Assembly (NCBI GenBank): GCA_005281725.1
Contig: SSBO01000003.1
Coordinates: 4,774,495 to 4,838,494, forward strand
DNA length: 64,000 bases
Direction of reading: 5' to 3'
Source of the DNA: Wuchereria bancrofti
Lineage: Eukaryota > Nematoda > Chromadorea > Rhabditida > Onchocercidae
Shown here: positions 13,001 through 26,212 of the stretch, one piece after another
Position numbering within the stretch: the stretch's first letter is position 1
Layout of the letters: each line of letters starts with the position of its first letter
Made by a program: the position numbers and the translations under genes
The notes under the pieces: model-generated
What the model was told of the DNA's origin: nothing
The model's input: only the letters and a program-made list of their open reading frames with translations
The model's database searches: none

Positions 13001-15163
13001 TTTTAATAGTCACAACGACTGTTTAAGTCACTGTCTGCATCTGTAAACTCCGCATTGACTAGCTGCCAAAGAAGTTTTAGAAACGTCACCTTGTCTCCCT
13101 TTTTAATATTGATCATTGATGACATACTATGTTGTTTTTGTCTACTTTGCAAAACAGTTTACATTTTATTTCACTCTACTGGGGCAATTTTCTTAAAGAA
13201 TTATTGTTATTTCAGTTTTTTTTTTTAAATTATCCAATTGAATGGCATAATTTTGATTGCACTAACTTTATCCCACTTGAATTTCACTTTCTAATTTCCT
13301 TTTTGTTCTTTTGTCAAATTGTTTCTATTTATCTCTGGCAAATTTTTGCCTGAAAGAAAAGGCTTCAAATTTTACCATCAAGATTCATTCTTTCATTAAT
13401 TTGTTTCCAAAATCACTAACATTGCTGATTTCATTTTTGATACAAAAATGACCATGTTAACTTTCCCTTCCCAATTTAAATCAAAGTTCAATTCAATATC
13501 TTAACTCATTTCAATGCTTTGGAAACATACTATTTCGAAGAAATTTTAAAATAAAAGTTCTCGAAGCAATTCTCTCACATCCATTCATTAAAATTTCAAC
13601 TTCGAAACTTCTCATCAATTCATAAATGGAAATGGAAATCCTGTTAAATGAGTGCAAATTCGACAACTCATCCAATGTCGCATCATTATAAAACAAAGTT
13701 ATTTGCAATTTGTAGCCACTCTTTTTCTTTTTCAATATCTGTTCTTCCTCGACATTCACAATACTGTCTCTATGTTACATCTAAAACCCTTAACAAGCAA
13801 ATACTCCCTTCATTTATATTTCTTAAAATCTAGTATTCAGAATAAATTGAATGGAATTCAAATGACACTTGGCCGTCATTTTCCCTTCAAAATTGCTAAT
13901 TATTTCATCCTATTTCTTACTTGTCATAAGTCTTCCTCAATTACAGTTCAACTAAATGATGGCATTCTTATGATCACATATTGCGCTTTTTCGGATGGAT
14001 AGTGGAAACGTTATTGATCTCATGCCTGATCATTTTCTTTGAAGCAGCAATCTTATCATCTAGAAGCTGCTGTTTAATTAATTTTCATTTTTTAATCAGC
14101 AGTCTATCTGCATTTCTTGGTCCTTTCTTGTCCACCTCTATATAATATGCCAATGTTTTAATGACAGTCTTGGTCATAATTTTGTTACACAATTTTAATG
14201 TCTTTTCCTTCATTTCCATCTGTACAATGGAAAAGGGAATTCGACTGCTATTATGCTGAACTTTGCGCTATTGTTAGTATATTTTGAGTTCTGGTACACT
14301 CGAGTATTTGCTTCCGTAAGAAGCATGATATTTATAAAGTGCAAATGTTAAAGTCATAAATCAAAAATGTCAAGTCAGTAAGGGAAACGCGTTTACGGCT
14401 TTTGATAAAAGCTTTCTAGTTACAGTGTACTTATATTGCCATACTTCATAATTTTTCCGGTAAAATTTTTTGTTTCAAACTTGATTGCAAGCCAATCATT
14501 TTTATTTATGAAAGCAGTCACACAATATCACATCAACATGTTGTTTACAAAAACAGTGTATCATGACATAAATCTGGCTATTTGAAATCACAATCAGCAT
14601 TTTTTAATGCTTCATGATATTTTTTCTTCTAGATTTCAAATCTTCATTACGCTGCTATTCAATTAAGTTCAATTAAATTTCATCAAAATCCTAAAAAAAT
14701 CACCAAATGGCATGAGCAATTGTATGACGCTATTAGGTTTCTACTCCACTTCACTTCATTTACCATGCTAATATTGTAAAATCTTCATATAAAGCCATAA
14801 TTAATCAATGTTTCCTTCTATTATTTATTCTATAAATAATTCAAAAAAAAAGACAATTTGTGTTGGTTTTTAAAACATATGAAATTTCAGAAAATTGTAG
14901 ATTTCACAAAATCCTTGCTTTAAAATTTTAATTGCTTTTAAATTTGCTTTCAAATTAAAATTTTAAGAGGACATATTCTAAATTTTAAAATTCACAGTAC
15001 TACAACTTCTGAAATTTAAGCTAATGTGCTTGCACATTTTATACAGTAAAATGTACCAATGATCGTTTTTTTTCTCAAAAATTTTTTTTATCCTACTTGT
15101 TAGTGCTTTAATTCCAGGCTCAGAATGATGCATTGATAAGAAGGCATTTGCCTGTTGTGCAAA
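4044..15163. other. Gene-poor interval, about 11 kb
   Basis: I see no chain of exons with matching phases and no recognisable domain on either strand. Open frames here are short (60-116 codons) and low in complexity. Exceptions worth naming are 9304-9498 (+), a 64-codon frame of balanced composition with no clear splice context, and 12448-12715, where both strands stay open in a locally GC-richer patch. A CT/AG-rich inverted repeat lies at 11223-11270. The interval may hold regulatory DNA for the downstream zig gene, UTR or old intron sequence of the dead GPCR copy, or unrecognised decayed repeats. Confidence 0.6.
11223..11270. repeat. CT-rich / AG-rich inverted repeat with perfect 18-bp palindromic core
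   Basis: A pyrimidine tract (CTCTCTCTTTCTCCTC) runs into a perfect palindrome at 11239-11256 (CTCTGTATATATACAGAG) and then an (AG)n run to about 11268. The two arms can pair into a hairpin or cruciform with few mismatches. It is probably a microsatellite-derived structure. Confidence 0.7.
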
Positions 15164-18100
15164 ATGAGCACCACCAATACTCTAATCCTCTCCAAATTTA
15201 TTTCCATTCTATTCTTGTTTTATGCCAATACAGGTATGATTTAACTTCGAAATTTGCTAAGCATCTTACTATTTCAGGAATTTCAGGTTTGGAAGAAATG
15301 AACACACAGATTGCAAAATGTATGAAGATTAACTTATGTATAATATTTGACATTCTCTAAATTTTAATTTCTTTAGCTTTCATTTCTAAAATTTATTTTT
15401 AAATGATACTATGTCACCTGACATAAAACCTACTTCTTGTCTCCCTTTGCTAGGTAGTTATAATAGAGAAAAGCTCTTTAAAGCAAGCTTACAGTCTAAA
15501 ATGGCGAAGTAAACCATCCATTTTTTTTTCTGCCATTTTTAAACTTAGAAACATTTAATTTGCTGTTTTTAGACTTGGAAGCACTAGTAACAGTTTAACC
15601 TGATTATGAAAATTGGTCGATGATTATCACGACTTGATGAGATTCAGAGTTTCATTGGAATTTATAAAATTTTTTTTGATTGAAAACCGATTTTCAAATT
15701 TCAGTTCCAAAAACACTTCCATTTGAGATACTACTTAAGACCTGCTTTCGGCAATAAAACTGAATAATCTACCGATCCAGAAGACATTTTTACATTTTCT
15801 TTAGTTGCATATAAATAGTTTCCATAGAGTCAAGTGCAATGAAATGTATGCATATATATGTGTGTGTTTTAAAGAAACAATCATTTTTGTTATATTTCCT
15901 GCTGAATCGTATTTCCTCTAATAGTAGATATTTCTTTTAATTCATTTTGATAATAATATTTTACTTAATAGAGAGTTAAATAGAAGAATTTTGGATTTGA
16001 TTTGAGAGGAACATGCAAGAAATGTTTCTCTTCAATTGTTAAATTTCATAAAATTTCCGATATAGCAATCCAGGTAATACTCGGTTGCTGAAAGCAGAAA
16101 CGAACGAGGGCAAGCCCAAAGTGGTTAACGAAATGCTGATACCAAGGTATATAAAAATTCTAAATTGTTATATTCTTGCGAAATCACCAAACTTTCAAGA
16201 ATCCTTTCGTCTTCAAAAACTTCTGGTGTTTTGATCTTCTTTAAGTGTCGCAAACAATTATATTTCAGCAGGAACATTTTAATTTCAAACTTTGACATAT
16301 TAACTAGCAAATTGTATAATGCGTTTCCAACGCTGATAAGTCCGGAAAAAAGAAGGAGAAATAGACGCTTATGAATAAGGGATTATAAACGCAGGTCATG
16401 TAGTCTTTTTGCTATTCAGTTCTAATCTATGTAATAATCTTTATTGTGCTGAGTCTACAGTCTGATGAATTTGAGACCGTGGTAAAAATCAGCCAGAAGC
16501 GAAAACAGAGAACCAACAGGAAATTTTGGAATGCGAAAAGGACTCACAAAACATTCAAATTTATGAGAAAATAAATTTATCGAATATTGATGCTTCCTTT
16601 TTTCTTATTGAAAGTGAATATAAGTGTAGAATTATTAAGAAATAATTAAAAAAATAATGATTAAAAGAAGTGACAAAGCATAATATGATAATTAATAATA
16701 CAGCATGCTGTAATAGGAGTAAAAACTATAAGTGAATCTGAATCCTTTAGATGATTTAAGAATACTTGGAACAAAATGATCAAAAATTAGTTTCTACTTT
16801 TCATCAGATTTGATTTTTCTTCTTTTTTTTGTCGTCATAAGGTAAACGTTTTTAATTATGCGCAAGTATACTACGTACAGATATTCAACAACAGCACTGA
16901 TGTGTGAACCGGTATTTACTGGTACCAATAGCCAGGCACAATGGTATCACAACGGCATAATTGTTGCAAATGTTTCAAGGTAGCTATTTCCAATTTTGTA
17001 AGAAAAATACATTGTAAATTTTATAATGCTACAGTTTAAAAACATTTATCACTTCTCTGTAAAACCAACTTTCTAAAATCTTCTAATTCAGCAATTTTTC
17101 CTCCTGAGTACTGAACATTTGATGGATTTGAAAACCATATTTGATTTGTAAATAATTTAGTGTAAATAATAATTATAAATAATGTAAATGATTGTAAATA
17201 ATTTAAATCCTGCGTCATTTTGTTGTTAAATTGAATTTTAATAAAATTTAGTGCATATTTTCAAACTTTTAAGATAGCTTTGCCGTTGGATTTCTTTCAT
17301 ACTTTTTACGGTACCATTCTTAGCTCAATGAAATTTTCATAGAATATGATAAATCTGAAAGGTAAAAGGTTGGAGTGGTTATGCACTTTTGCACTGTATC
17401 CAATCTACAATACAACTTCTTCCTTGCGATCTGTTTTCTTTAATTTAACAATATTTACAATAAAGCTTGCAGTACTTCAAATGCAGTGTTGCACGACTGT
17501 ACGTATAACCCCGACCAAGCTATTCCAGATGTTGGCTTTCTTATCATTACAAATATATCTATCGGTAAGTTATTCTTCAAATTTATCGAGCCATCCATTT
17601 CTTCCTAAAAATGTCAAAATTTTCATTTCAAAATGATTTCCGATTTCTTTGAAATGTTTCATGAAACTGAACTTTTTCAAGTTGAAAAAGTTTTCTGTTT
17701 ATTCCAGAAGACGAAGGCGACTACTGGTGTCGTCGAATAGATAACAGAGAGGAAGGTGAGATAGCTCGAATTATTGTTGCCTTTGTGGAACCGTTTCCAA
17801 GTAATTCCCGACCAACATTTCATCCGACTTTAGCACACTTTGGACAACATGTTACCGCTGATTGCCCAAAAACTAAAGCTGTCCCATCACCAACTTATAC
17901 CTGGTTCTTGGTAGGTAAATTGATGTTAATTTTACTAAAATCTTATTTCTATCAATAATTTATACGTACTCTCTAATATTCAACTTTTTATGTTTACCAT
18001 TTATAAAATTTTAGAATGGAGAGGTGGTGAATTTGTCAAACAAACGAATTGTTCAGAATTCAAATGGTTCACTTCAAATTCAACGGTTTTTGAGTCAAGA

Positions 18101-19142
18101 CATTGGTGTTTATGAATGTGTTGTAAGAAATTTTGCGGGTCGTACAAGTGCTAAAACATACATGGATGCCATCCCGCTTATATCTAATGGTAATTTATTT
18201 TAAGTATTTTACTGACATTTTGGAAATTTTTTTCAAGATCCATTTTTCACAGACACTTCTCAGTGCAACCTCTAAAACATTCATGTGAAATTGATCAAAA
18301 GGGAGAGATATTTTTGTGATTTTATATAAATTTGAACAGTTCTGTTTAAATAGTGTAACTGAATCACGTGTACTTAACACCTAAGTTTTTTTGCAGATAT
18401 TTTTGATGGTACAATTTTCACAAGTGTCTGTCAAAGTATATTTCGAAGCGGACTACCATGGTTTTTAATTGGTTGTCTGACAATCAGGTTCGATAGTTTT
18501 ACTTTTGTTTGTATTAAGCTTTGGTTAACTTATCAAATTGTAGGTTTGAATGCACACTATAGCATTCTTGACAAAAATTAACTGGAGTTAGTTTTCAGAA
18601 ATCTAAAATCAATATAAATTGAAAGTTTAGTGGCGTACATCATGATAAGATGTGCTGCATTATCTGGGTATCTTTCAAAGATGTTATTAGCTTTTTTTTG
18701 TTATTAACTGTTATTACTCAAATAATTTTCTCGCAAATTCTTTCGAAAAAATCAATGACTCTAGACTTCAAATAAAATAGCATGAGATTTTCAAAAATTG
18801 AACTTGCAAATGAACTTTTTAGTATCAGTTTGCTTTTTTATTAAGGTAGTACAAAAGTTTTGAACTCTTTATAAATGTTCACAAATAAATTTAACTGATC
18901 AAAATTCAAAAATCGTCAAACGAATTTAACGTTTTTTTTTTTTCAGTGGTGCTATGCTGTCTTATTTGACATGTGCGGTACTGCTTGCACGGTCTAGTTA
19001 CTGGAGTAGGATTTCTCTCTCTTCAAATCTATTCTTTCAAATCCGTCCAAATTTCGCACCAGGATTCCGGAAAGTTGTAGCGCCAGTTACTGATGTGCAC
19101 CGTTATGTCCACATAAATGTACCCGATCAGTATACCGTTTAA
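15164..19142 (+). CDS. zig-1: Two-Ig-domain transmembrane protein, ZIG-1 type (332 aa)
   Basis: Exons: 15164-15233, 16074-16146, 16881-16979, 17473-17564, 17708-17910, 18015-18189, 18397-18487, 18947-19142. All introns are GT-AG and phases agree, giving 332 codons plus TAA. Residues 1-23 form a signal peptide. Ig domain 1 has Cys56, Trp69 and the DEGDYWC motif ending at Cys119. Ig domain 2 has Cys164, Trp177 and the DIGVYEC motif ending at Cys214. A hydrophobic helix at about 259-282 is followed by a tail of about 50 residues. Several N-x-S/T sites lie in the ectodomain. In C. elegans the zig family (two Ig domains) maintains axon and cell-body position; from memory, ZIG-1 is the member with a TM segment, which is why I chose that name. 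Alternatives are another small Ig-superfamily protein. The start is the only ATG that gives a signal peptide in phase with exon 2. Confidence 0.85.
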
Positions 19143-19346
19143 AAACAATGCACTGCACGACCACTTTGTGATTAGTGTGCTATATGAGAGAGATCTTCGA
19201 ATTCAGAATTTCTCTAGTTCCCTTACGTTCCTATTCTTATCTTCTGCTTATTGAGACTCACTAATCTTTGTTCATCTGAAATGTTTCCGTCCACATAAAT
19301 GTATCCGATCAATGTACCGTTTAATAACGATGCATTTCATGATCGA
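19107..19346 (+). repeat. Partial direct duplication of the zig-1 3' end
   Basis: The last coding bases and stop of the zig gene (19107-19164, beginning GTCCACATAAATGTACCCGA) recur in diverged form at 19289-19346 (GTCCACATAAATGTATCCGA), about 182 bp downstream. Similarity continues past the stop codon for some 20-30 bases. The second copy lies in the 3' flank and is not needed for the gene. Confidence 0.75.
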
Positions 19347-21407
19347 CGATTGATTTTTCTATGCTTGTTGTGTGCTTCGCTAGAGAACGAATATGGCGTT
19401 TTGCTGTGGCGCAGTTACTCTATATACTGAAATGTTTCAAACAGTATAGCACAGTGTATTCCCACCGATCACTTCTCCATAAGTGCATGTTTACTACCAT
19501 TTGATGAAGTTTGACAGACCACCAGACCCTATTTCGCATTTGTGATCTTTTTTTTCTTTGACAAACAACTGCACAATTAGATTAAAATTAAGACCACTCA
19601 TTTGGTTATATTATCTACCGTACATTGCCACAAAGCGGCGAAATTATGCATGTGTTAGGTCTTGGTGGAACATTCAAGCATAAGTTTATTTATGATTACT
19701 TACCCACCAAAAAAGACAGATGTCTTTAAAAACCTAAATGCTAATGAATTGTTTATTTGTATTTTTGGTATCTTATCCTCTTCCTCTGACTACTGGCCTC
19801 AACTTATGGTGTCAATGAATTTAGCATAATGACTACACAGATTCTACGGGTATTTTTGTATTCTCTATGTCTATCCATTTATGTTTAAGGCTGAACTTTA
19901 CATGCCTTTTCCTTAATCAGTTATTGAAGACACCATTGAATTCATTACTGAAGACAATAATATTACCATTTGTTGTTATGACGTTTGAAAGAGCTTCGTT
20001 TTTTGTTTTGTTGTAAATAAGTCATATTATGATTCTGAATAGATTTAAAAAGCTGAGTCAGCGGAAATTTGCGAAAAATGAGCATACCCTTCTATTAACT
20101 TCTATTAACACTGAGCACGAAAAACATTGGCTAAGTAAGGTTAAATGTTCTTCAATTGCACTATTTTTATGAGTATTCTGTTCTCCTTGTTGGTCATCTG
20201 AAAATGATCAACATGCTATTCCTGAGTAAATTAGAAATTTTAGGAACCTTTTGAAAGAAACAAAAATTTGCATCATTACATAAAATCATCTTATGCATCG
20301 CTTTTATCCAAATGTGTCTTGCTGAACTAATATATTTCTTTACCTTGCACTCGAAATTTTAAACTGATGCTTCCAAAAGATACATATCTGTTCTGGTCTC
20401 GCTCATTATTGAAGTCATAAAAGTCTTCTTCAGCTACTATTAAGTTTTTCGGAAAAAAGAAACTAGCTCAAATAATAAACTATTAGCTTACACAAAGATT
20501 TGATCTGAATAAAGGTATTGAAGTCAATTCGTAGAAGTACATAAAGTCAAAATCTAGCAAAAATAAATTCTTTTATATCAAATCTGACAAAAATTTACCG
20601 GGAAAGTTGGAGTGTTAAACTATAACTTGAGGACTCCAGTCAAAGCAAACGCCTGTTGGATTGCACCGTTGTCGAAATTAACTCAGCTTTCCATGGGCTT
20701 CAATAGAAAATAGGATTCACGATTTCAGTTTTCTTCAAGTGCACATTTTTTAATAGATTTGAAATTAAAAACTCAAAACCCTCTCTCCTCTAAATCTCAA
20801 AAAGAACTTGGGCAAAATTTAATATGCGGAAATGCACTTCCAGCAAAATCATTTCCAATGAAGTACGAATTAGAGCAAAGACAACAAGGCTGAAAGGATT
20901 TTAACGCAGTAAACCAAGTGAAAACTGCGTCTCAGAAACTGGGTAAATCCACACTGTCCCAACAGCTAATAAAAATTCTTAATTAAATTAATTTAGTAAC
21001 ACAAACACATTCCTCTTGTGCTCAGCCTTACACTAGAAGTATTTCAAAAAAAAAATAACGGAAGGAATAGATTATAAAAGATTAAATGTTATTATTGATA
21101 TAGAAAAATTTCTGTTTGAAAAATAAGTGAAGGGCATAAAATTTATAGACAAATATAAGCTGAAACAAATGCGTTATTCTTTTTTTTTCTTGCTGCTCGA
21201 TAAAAATAACAGGCATATTTCATAAAATTGAACAAGACAAGAGGAATAAACTACTACTAGCAAATATTTCAATTTTAAAATCATTCAGTTCTTTTTCTTA
21301 ATGCAATAATATCAAGTGATTACGAATCCTAAACAGAATCAACGAATCCAAACATCGATAGAGACCACAAGTGTTGTTTGTTCCAACAGTTGTTATTTAT
21401 AACGATA
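19347..21407. other. Convergent intergenic stretch between zig-1 and atg-10
   Basis: No coding exons are supported here. The stretch presumably holds the 3' UTRs and polyadenylation signals of the two convergent genes. No structured RNA is recognised. Confidence 0.5.
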
Positions 21408-22891
21408 TCATTTTTTAATAAATATTTCATTTGATAGCGGTAACAAATGCAAAAGTGAGCCAAATATTGATAACCAGCTGGAAAAGTTATGGTCAATCAA
21501 AAGAATCAGAAAATCATTAAAACTAGAAAGTCTTATATATGAGGACTCTACTTTTTTAAATCTGAAATGTTATACAAATAAAGTAAAAAAGCAACGTGTT
21601 ATTCTACCCCTTTACATTACTGCGGTAATATAATATTTTACAAAAATTAGTGGCTTAAAAAAGGACTAGTATCAGAGGTCTTTTATTATCCCGGTCAGTA
21701 TTTTTTGACGCAATGAAGTTGAAATAAGTAAAAATAATTTACCTGATAACATAATTGTCGTAGCGTACATCCTTCATGAGATTTGCTGTCCTACAAGGAT
21801 GAAAATGATAGAAAAGAAGGTTGAAAATAGGATGCTCGCGCTGAGATACTGAAGTTAAACAATCTGACAATATTGTCTTCTGTTTATCAGCAGGCATCAG
21901 TTCCAAAATTTCTTCTATGTTTAATAAAGCACCGGCTGCAACAAATCATTGCATTTTCGTTGTATGACTTTTACATGTACAACTTATGTCCGAATATCAA
22001 TTTCCAAAAAAGTGGATTTAACAAGAATTAATGCTTCTGCGAGTTTTAGAAAACATAACGTTAAAGTTCTTGTTTAGATTCTGAAACATGTACTTCAAAA
22101 ACTTCACTCATTACTAACGCATAATTTCAAGAGTAAACAGTTACGAAAGAAACTACCGATGGCACTTCCCATGAGACAAACCAATGATCCAATGTTAATG
22201 TAAATTTTTCTTGTTTCATGTACTGAACTAACTTTGGGAATCTCACGACTTAATAAAGCGTAGTTATCATTAATCTTCAAGACAGTGGCAAATAATTAAT
22301 ATGAAATAAAGAATAAAAAAGAAGAAAAAACTTTGTCGACTGAAAATAAACCACAATATGGGAACTTCATAGCTTTCACTATAAGTAATATGAAATGTGC
22401 GTAAAATCGTTTCGCCATTCAATTCCAACACTGAACTGTTTGATAAAAATTGCTCATTTCTGTACTGAAATGTTAAAAACTTTCTTTTTTTCCTAAGCAT
22501 AAATAGAATAATCAATTGATATTCCCTAAATATTTGAAACTTCACTTTACATAGCTTAAATATAGTCGAATTATGTGCTCTATGACTAAAAAGAAAAAAC
22601 AAGATATATTTTGAGAATGATTCTTTATCCAACAATTGTACCTTTCTGTTGAATGAATTTCCAAACAATTTTGTAAAGAACTCCCGTGGTCTGGGTAACA
22701 GGAAGATATCATACGGTAGTGAAACCTTGAGTCAGCGTTTTAAACTTCGATATCATGATTTCGAAAATGTTGACCTCAAAGGAAGTGCTTACATCATTAA
22801 GCTGCCACTGGTACTTCAGGTCCAAATCCGCGGTTTTTTCAACAAGTTCCGCAATATCTCGACTAAAAGTTGCCTTGCTTATTGTCCCCAT
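21408..22891 (-). CDS. atg-10: ATG10-like E2 conjugating enzyme for ATG12 (189 aa model)
   Basis: Exons in transcript order: 22891-22793, 22690-22642, 22585-22551, 22464-22341, 21935-21743, 21477-21408. ATG10 accepts ATG12 from the E1 ATG7 as a thioester and passes it to ATG5 during phagophore growth. Family signatures seen: an N-terminal FSRDIAEL...YQW segment (compare FQRYCAEF...WEW in human ATG10); a YSESYEVPILW strand at about 89-99 (human YSCSYQVPVLYF); QREHP then HFHPC at 134-150, with Cys150 the expected catalytic residue; and a C-terminal NYVISWLSIFG helix (human NYITSWLSIVG). Usual length is about 200-220 aa. The ATG lies about 27 nt after a TTTACAG acceptor, which suits SL trans-splicing. 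The small third exon and the fourth exon's GTCGAC donor are the least certain parts. The upstream ATG/ATG12-family context is not conserved here; neighbours are unrelated. Confidence 0.8.
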
Positions 22892-25772
22892 TATTACTTC
22901 AATTAACCAAATTCTGTAAAATAATTCGAATCACGGCATAAAAAAGCCAGCACATAAATCGTACATTTAATTTCTGCCTTTTTTAAACAGTTATTTTAAT
23001 AAGTGAAAGTGGCACGCAACAACAGTGAAAAGAAGAGGATAAATATAATCATATTCGGAAATGACAATGAATTAGTGGAACGTATCAGTACAAAAACCAA
23101 GGTTAATAAGAAATTTAACATTAAAGGTTTATAAAAAGAAAGAGAGAAGTAAGTAACAGACAATAATGCCATTTAATGAGGCACGGACCTTTTGATAAAA
23201 CTAAAATGAGGACAGTGACTCCGGCCATGCTGATAAGGAGCAGATAGATCATTGGTTCTGTTTGGTGCTACCACAATAAGACATATAGGCACGTACATTT
23301 ATTAAATAGACGAAGTTTCTCCTCATTTTGGGTCAATCCATCGACGAAAAAAAAACGAAATACGTGGGTGTGACAAAGGACAGACCACGCACGCTGTTAA
23401 ATGTAAACAAATAACAACGGGCACTCAGCCAACACTCCTCACACGCCAAAACACAATCAGACATCCACAACACATTCAAACGAAACACGTACACAGACAT
23501 ACACACACAGATCGATGAATAAACAAACCGTCCTCCTCTTGCAGTGTAGATTCTCATCTTTACTAAACATTACGTTATTCATTTGTGTATGTGTGTGTCT
23601 GTTTTGTTTTGTTTCTCCAAATTTCACAGAAGTTCGAGCCATTTTCCTTTCTAGATGTAAAAATAGGGAGAAGACAGGTATCTATCTGTCTGTCTTATTA
23701 TTATCTTTAGCTTATCAGTTTATAACTGAAGATCGTAATGTGACATGTGACATACAGGTGTCTCAGCCTAGTCGAATTCTTTATTTATTTTTTTTAGGAT
23801 TTTTTTTTACCACCTTCATGATAGAGTTTTATTTAAGAGAATAGGATAAGGTTGCAAATAATTCTCCAACGTATGTGATGATGATCCAGCTTTAGCACTA
23901 GCATGAACGCATGGCCGATCTTCCGATGTGCCCGGAACCCCGAGAAATTCCATTAGTTTGAGAGAGCATATGTTTGATAAGGAATTATACACTTTCTTAT
24001 AATCGATCCAAGTGATACTTTGTCTTTCGTCCTTCCGTTATTTTCCCACTGTAATTTCGTTAATTTGCTGGTTTAATTAGATTGTATTGAGTTAGCACAC
24101 TCATCACGACGCGTATTGGAGTGATTTAATGAGAAATATTATGATCAACAGAAAAATAGAAAACCAGTCATTCTTTATCAATACTACATTTTAGAAGTGT
24201 GATAATTTCTAGAATAAGCCGAATTCATAGCTTTGATTCGTTTCATATAGTAAATATGCTTACTGATGATATTTGAAACGAACATTGGGGAGAAGGTTAG
24301 TGATGCATAATGTCACATCTCTCTCTCTCTTTCTCTCCCTCTGTCCCTTTCGATCTGGAAACCATAGAAAATGCTTAATAAATGTTCAAAATTAATTACT
24401 TATTACTGGTACTTGTTTGTAATATTTGCTGCTTTCATTAATTAGAATTGAAGGAATCCACCGAATTATAAGGTCAGTGTAGTTTTGTGTGGATGAATTT
24501 GAATAAAATTTGAATTGAATAAAATTTTGATGGATGGAAGAATTGGTATTTTATGCAGTCCTCAATTTTATGCAGTTTTCTCCCAAACAATAGCCGACAG
24601 TGACTGATGAATATTGGTATGGTTGTGGACACAGACACAACAATTATTTTCGTATAATTATAGTTTTATCAGTTGAAATCAAATTAAAATATTACCCGAC
24701 CAAGGCTATATTTTGACGATTTTGGGGGAGACGAATTGAAAAGTTCTAAGTGACTGGACCTCATGGACTGGAAATAATATTCGGAATATCTCTATGAACT
24801 TTTTTATTATTTTTTTATAATATTAAATTGAGTTGTTACTTTCAACCTATCTTTAACATCCATGAGAAATACCATAAGTTATCTTATTTTCAGAAAGGTA
24901 TAAGTATAAAAAATGAAACGATAATTTTTTACTTTTAGTTCTCTTATTTGCATATTAATAATGGAAAAACCTCTGGATCCGATTGTTTTTATAGCTACTT
25001 TCTATGTATTTTTTCAGTTTTACTTGTTTAAAGTACCCTCTAACTTTCTCTGCTTTCATCTGATTTTTATTCAGCGGTCATAGCTATGGGACTGAACGAC
25101 TTTGAAGTTTAAAGCAAAGTGCTTTTATTGTTACGTTGAATCAGTGATAAATGGTGAACATGAGGCTTTCATTCTACTTACCTTTATACGAACATCCATT
25201 TCAGAATATTCAATTAGCACCTTAAAATTGGCTGTAGATGGATTATTGCTGGCAGTACTACTCAGTAACTATTGAAGAGAGGAACAGATGAATGGAATGG
25301 ATGGCGGTATTGCACCGCGCAGGTTCCATTTGTAATGTTAACCTTGGCCACTGTTTCATGCATTTCTCTATATGTATTCGTAATTTAAACATTTCTCTAT
25401 ACACTTGAAATCCCTGTTGTGAAAGCGCACACATGCATGCATCCCTAATGATGTTTGCATTGAGATTCTCAGAATGTCACCTTTTCTTACTAATACTTAC
25501 ATATCATTTCGTCATTTTTGCATTTCTCGTCGAAGTGCCGCTGTCACACTATTTATTAAATTAATGCGCAAATATGCAACATTGCTAAATAACTTTATTT
25601 TTATCTGTTCCTTATGAAGCTTTAATAATTTTGTATTAATATTATAAAATCTCCTCATCGGGAACATTCAGCTCTTCTCCAAAGTTGTTTATAAAAAGTG
25701 TTCTTGAATGCGGGAGTCATTTCAATGCACTGCTGTATACATTAGCTTTATTGTATATCTACTCACATACTG

Positions 25773-26212
25773 TTAACAAAAGAAATTTATGTTGATAAAA
25801 ATAACTACAAGGAATTCCTTGTTATTTAAAACTATATGGTATCGTAAAGGGAAAGTATTAAAAGTATTGCTATAATAAAGTATTAATTTTTGCGAGGAAC
25901 CAAAACTTCTTTCAAAAAAGCTAGAAGATTCAACTTCCTTAGCTGACAGTTCTTCGTTGTAGATATATATTTTTGGATTACCTAATCCACTTTGTTTTGA
26001 TGTTTGGTACAGCCCGCTTTGCTTTGATTCAAAAACATCGTTCAAATTTCTTGACTTCCTAATTGATTCGCTAGTATTATCTTACCATATGGCTTCGCTA
26101 CCGGTGGTAGGAAAGTTATTAAAGAACGATAGTTGCTGTTTTGAAAGTTAATCGGTGATTTTTTATCTAAGGGGTCAATGCGAGAATAAATTTCTTCAAA
26201 AAGGAAAATCAT
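25773..26212 (-). CDS. Two abutting unrecognised minus-strand ORFs
   Basis: A frame from ATG 26212 (MIFLFEEIYSRIDPLDKK...) runs 56 codons to TGA at 26044-26042, just after a CTAGCAG acceptor-like site. A second frame (VFESKQSGLYQTSKQSGLGN...) continues from about 26060 down to 25773 in another phase. Each looks protein-like, but no splice I can see joins them in phase. They could be exons of a small gene or a decayed element. Confidence 0.25.

Noticed and set aside
22157..22270. Open stretch (REIPKVSSVHETRKIYINIG...) between atg-10 exons 4 and 5 with a GTAGTT donor
   Set aside because: Including it would separate the conserved VPILWF strand from the following GALLN segment by about 40 residues, unlike any ATG10 I know. 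The phase also fits poorly.
23189..23252. Hydrophobic ATG-led stretch (MIYLLLISMAG...) upstream of atg-10, considered as its first exon
   Set aside because: It joins the next exon only through a poor GAAG acceptor, ATG10 has no N-terminal TM segment, and the next exon has its own ATG just after a TTTACAG acceptor.
23333..23844. Several overlapping frames of 60-109 codons with Val/Cys-rich runs
   Set aside because: They come from TG- and CT-rich low-complexity DNA, overlap one another on both strands and show no splice chain or domain.
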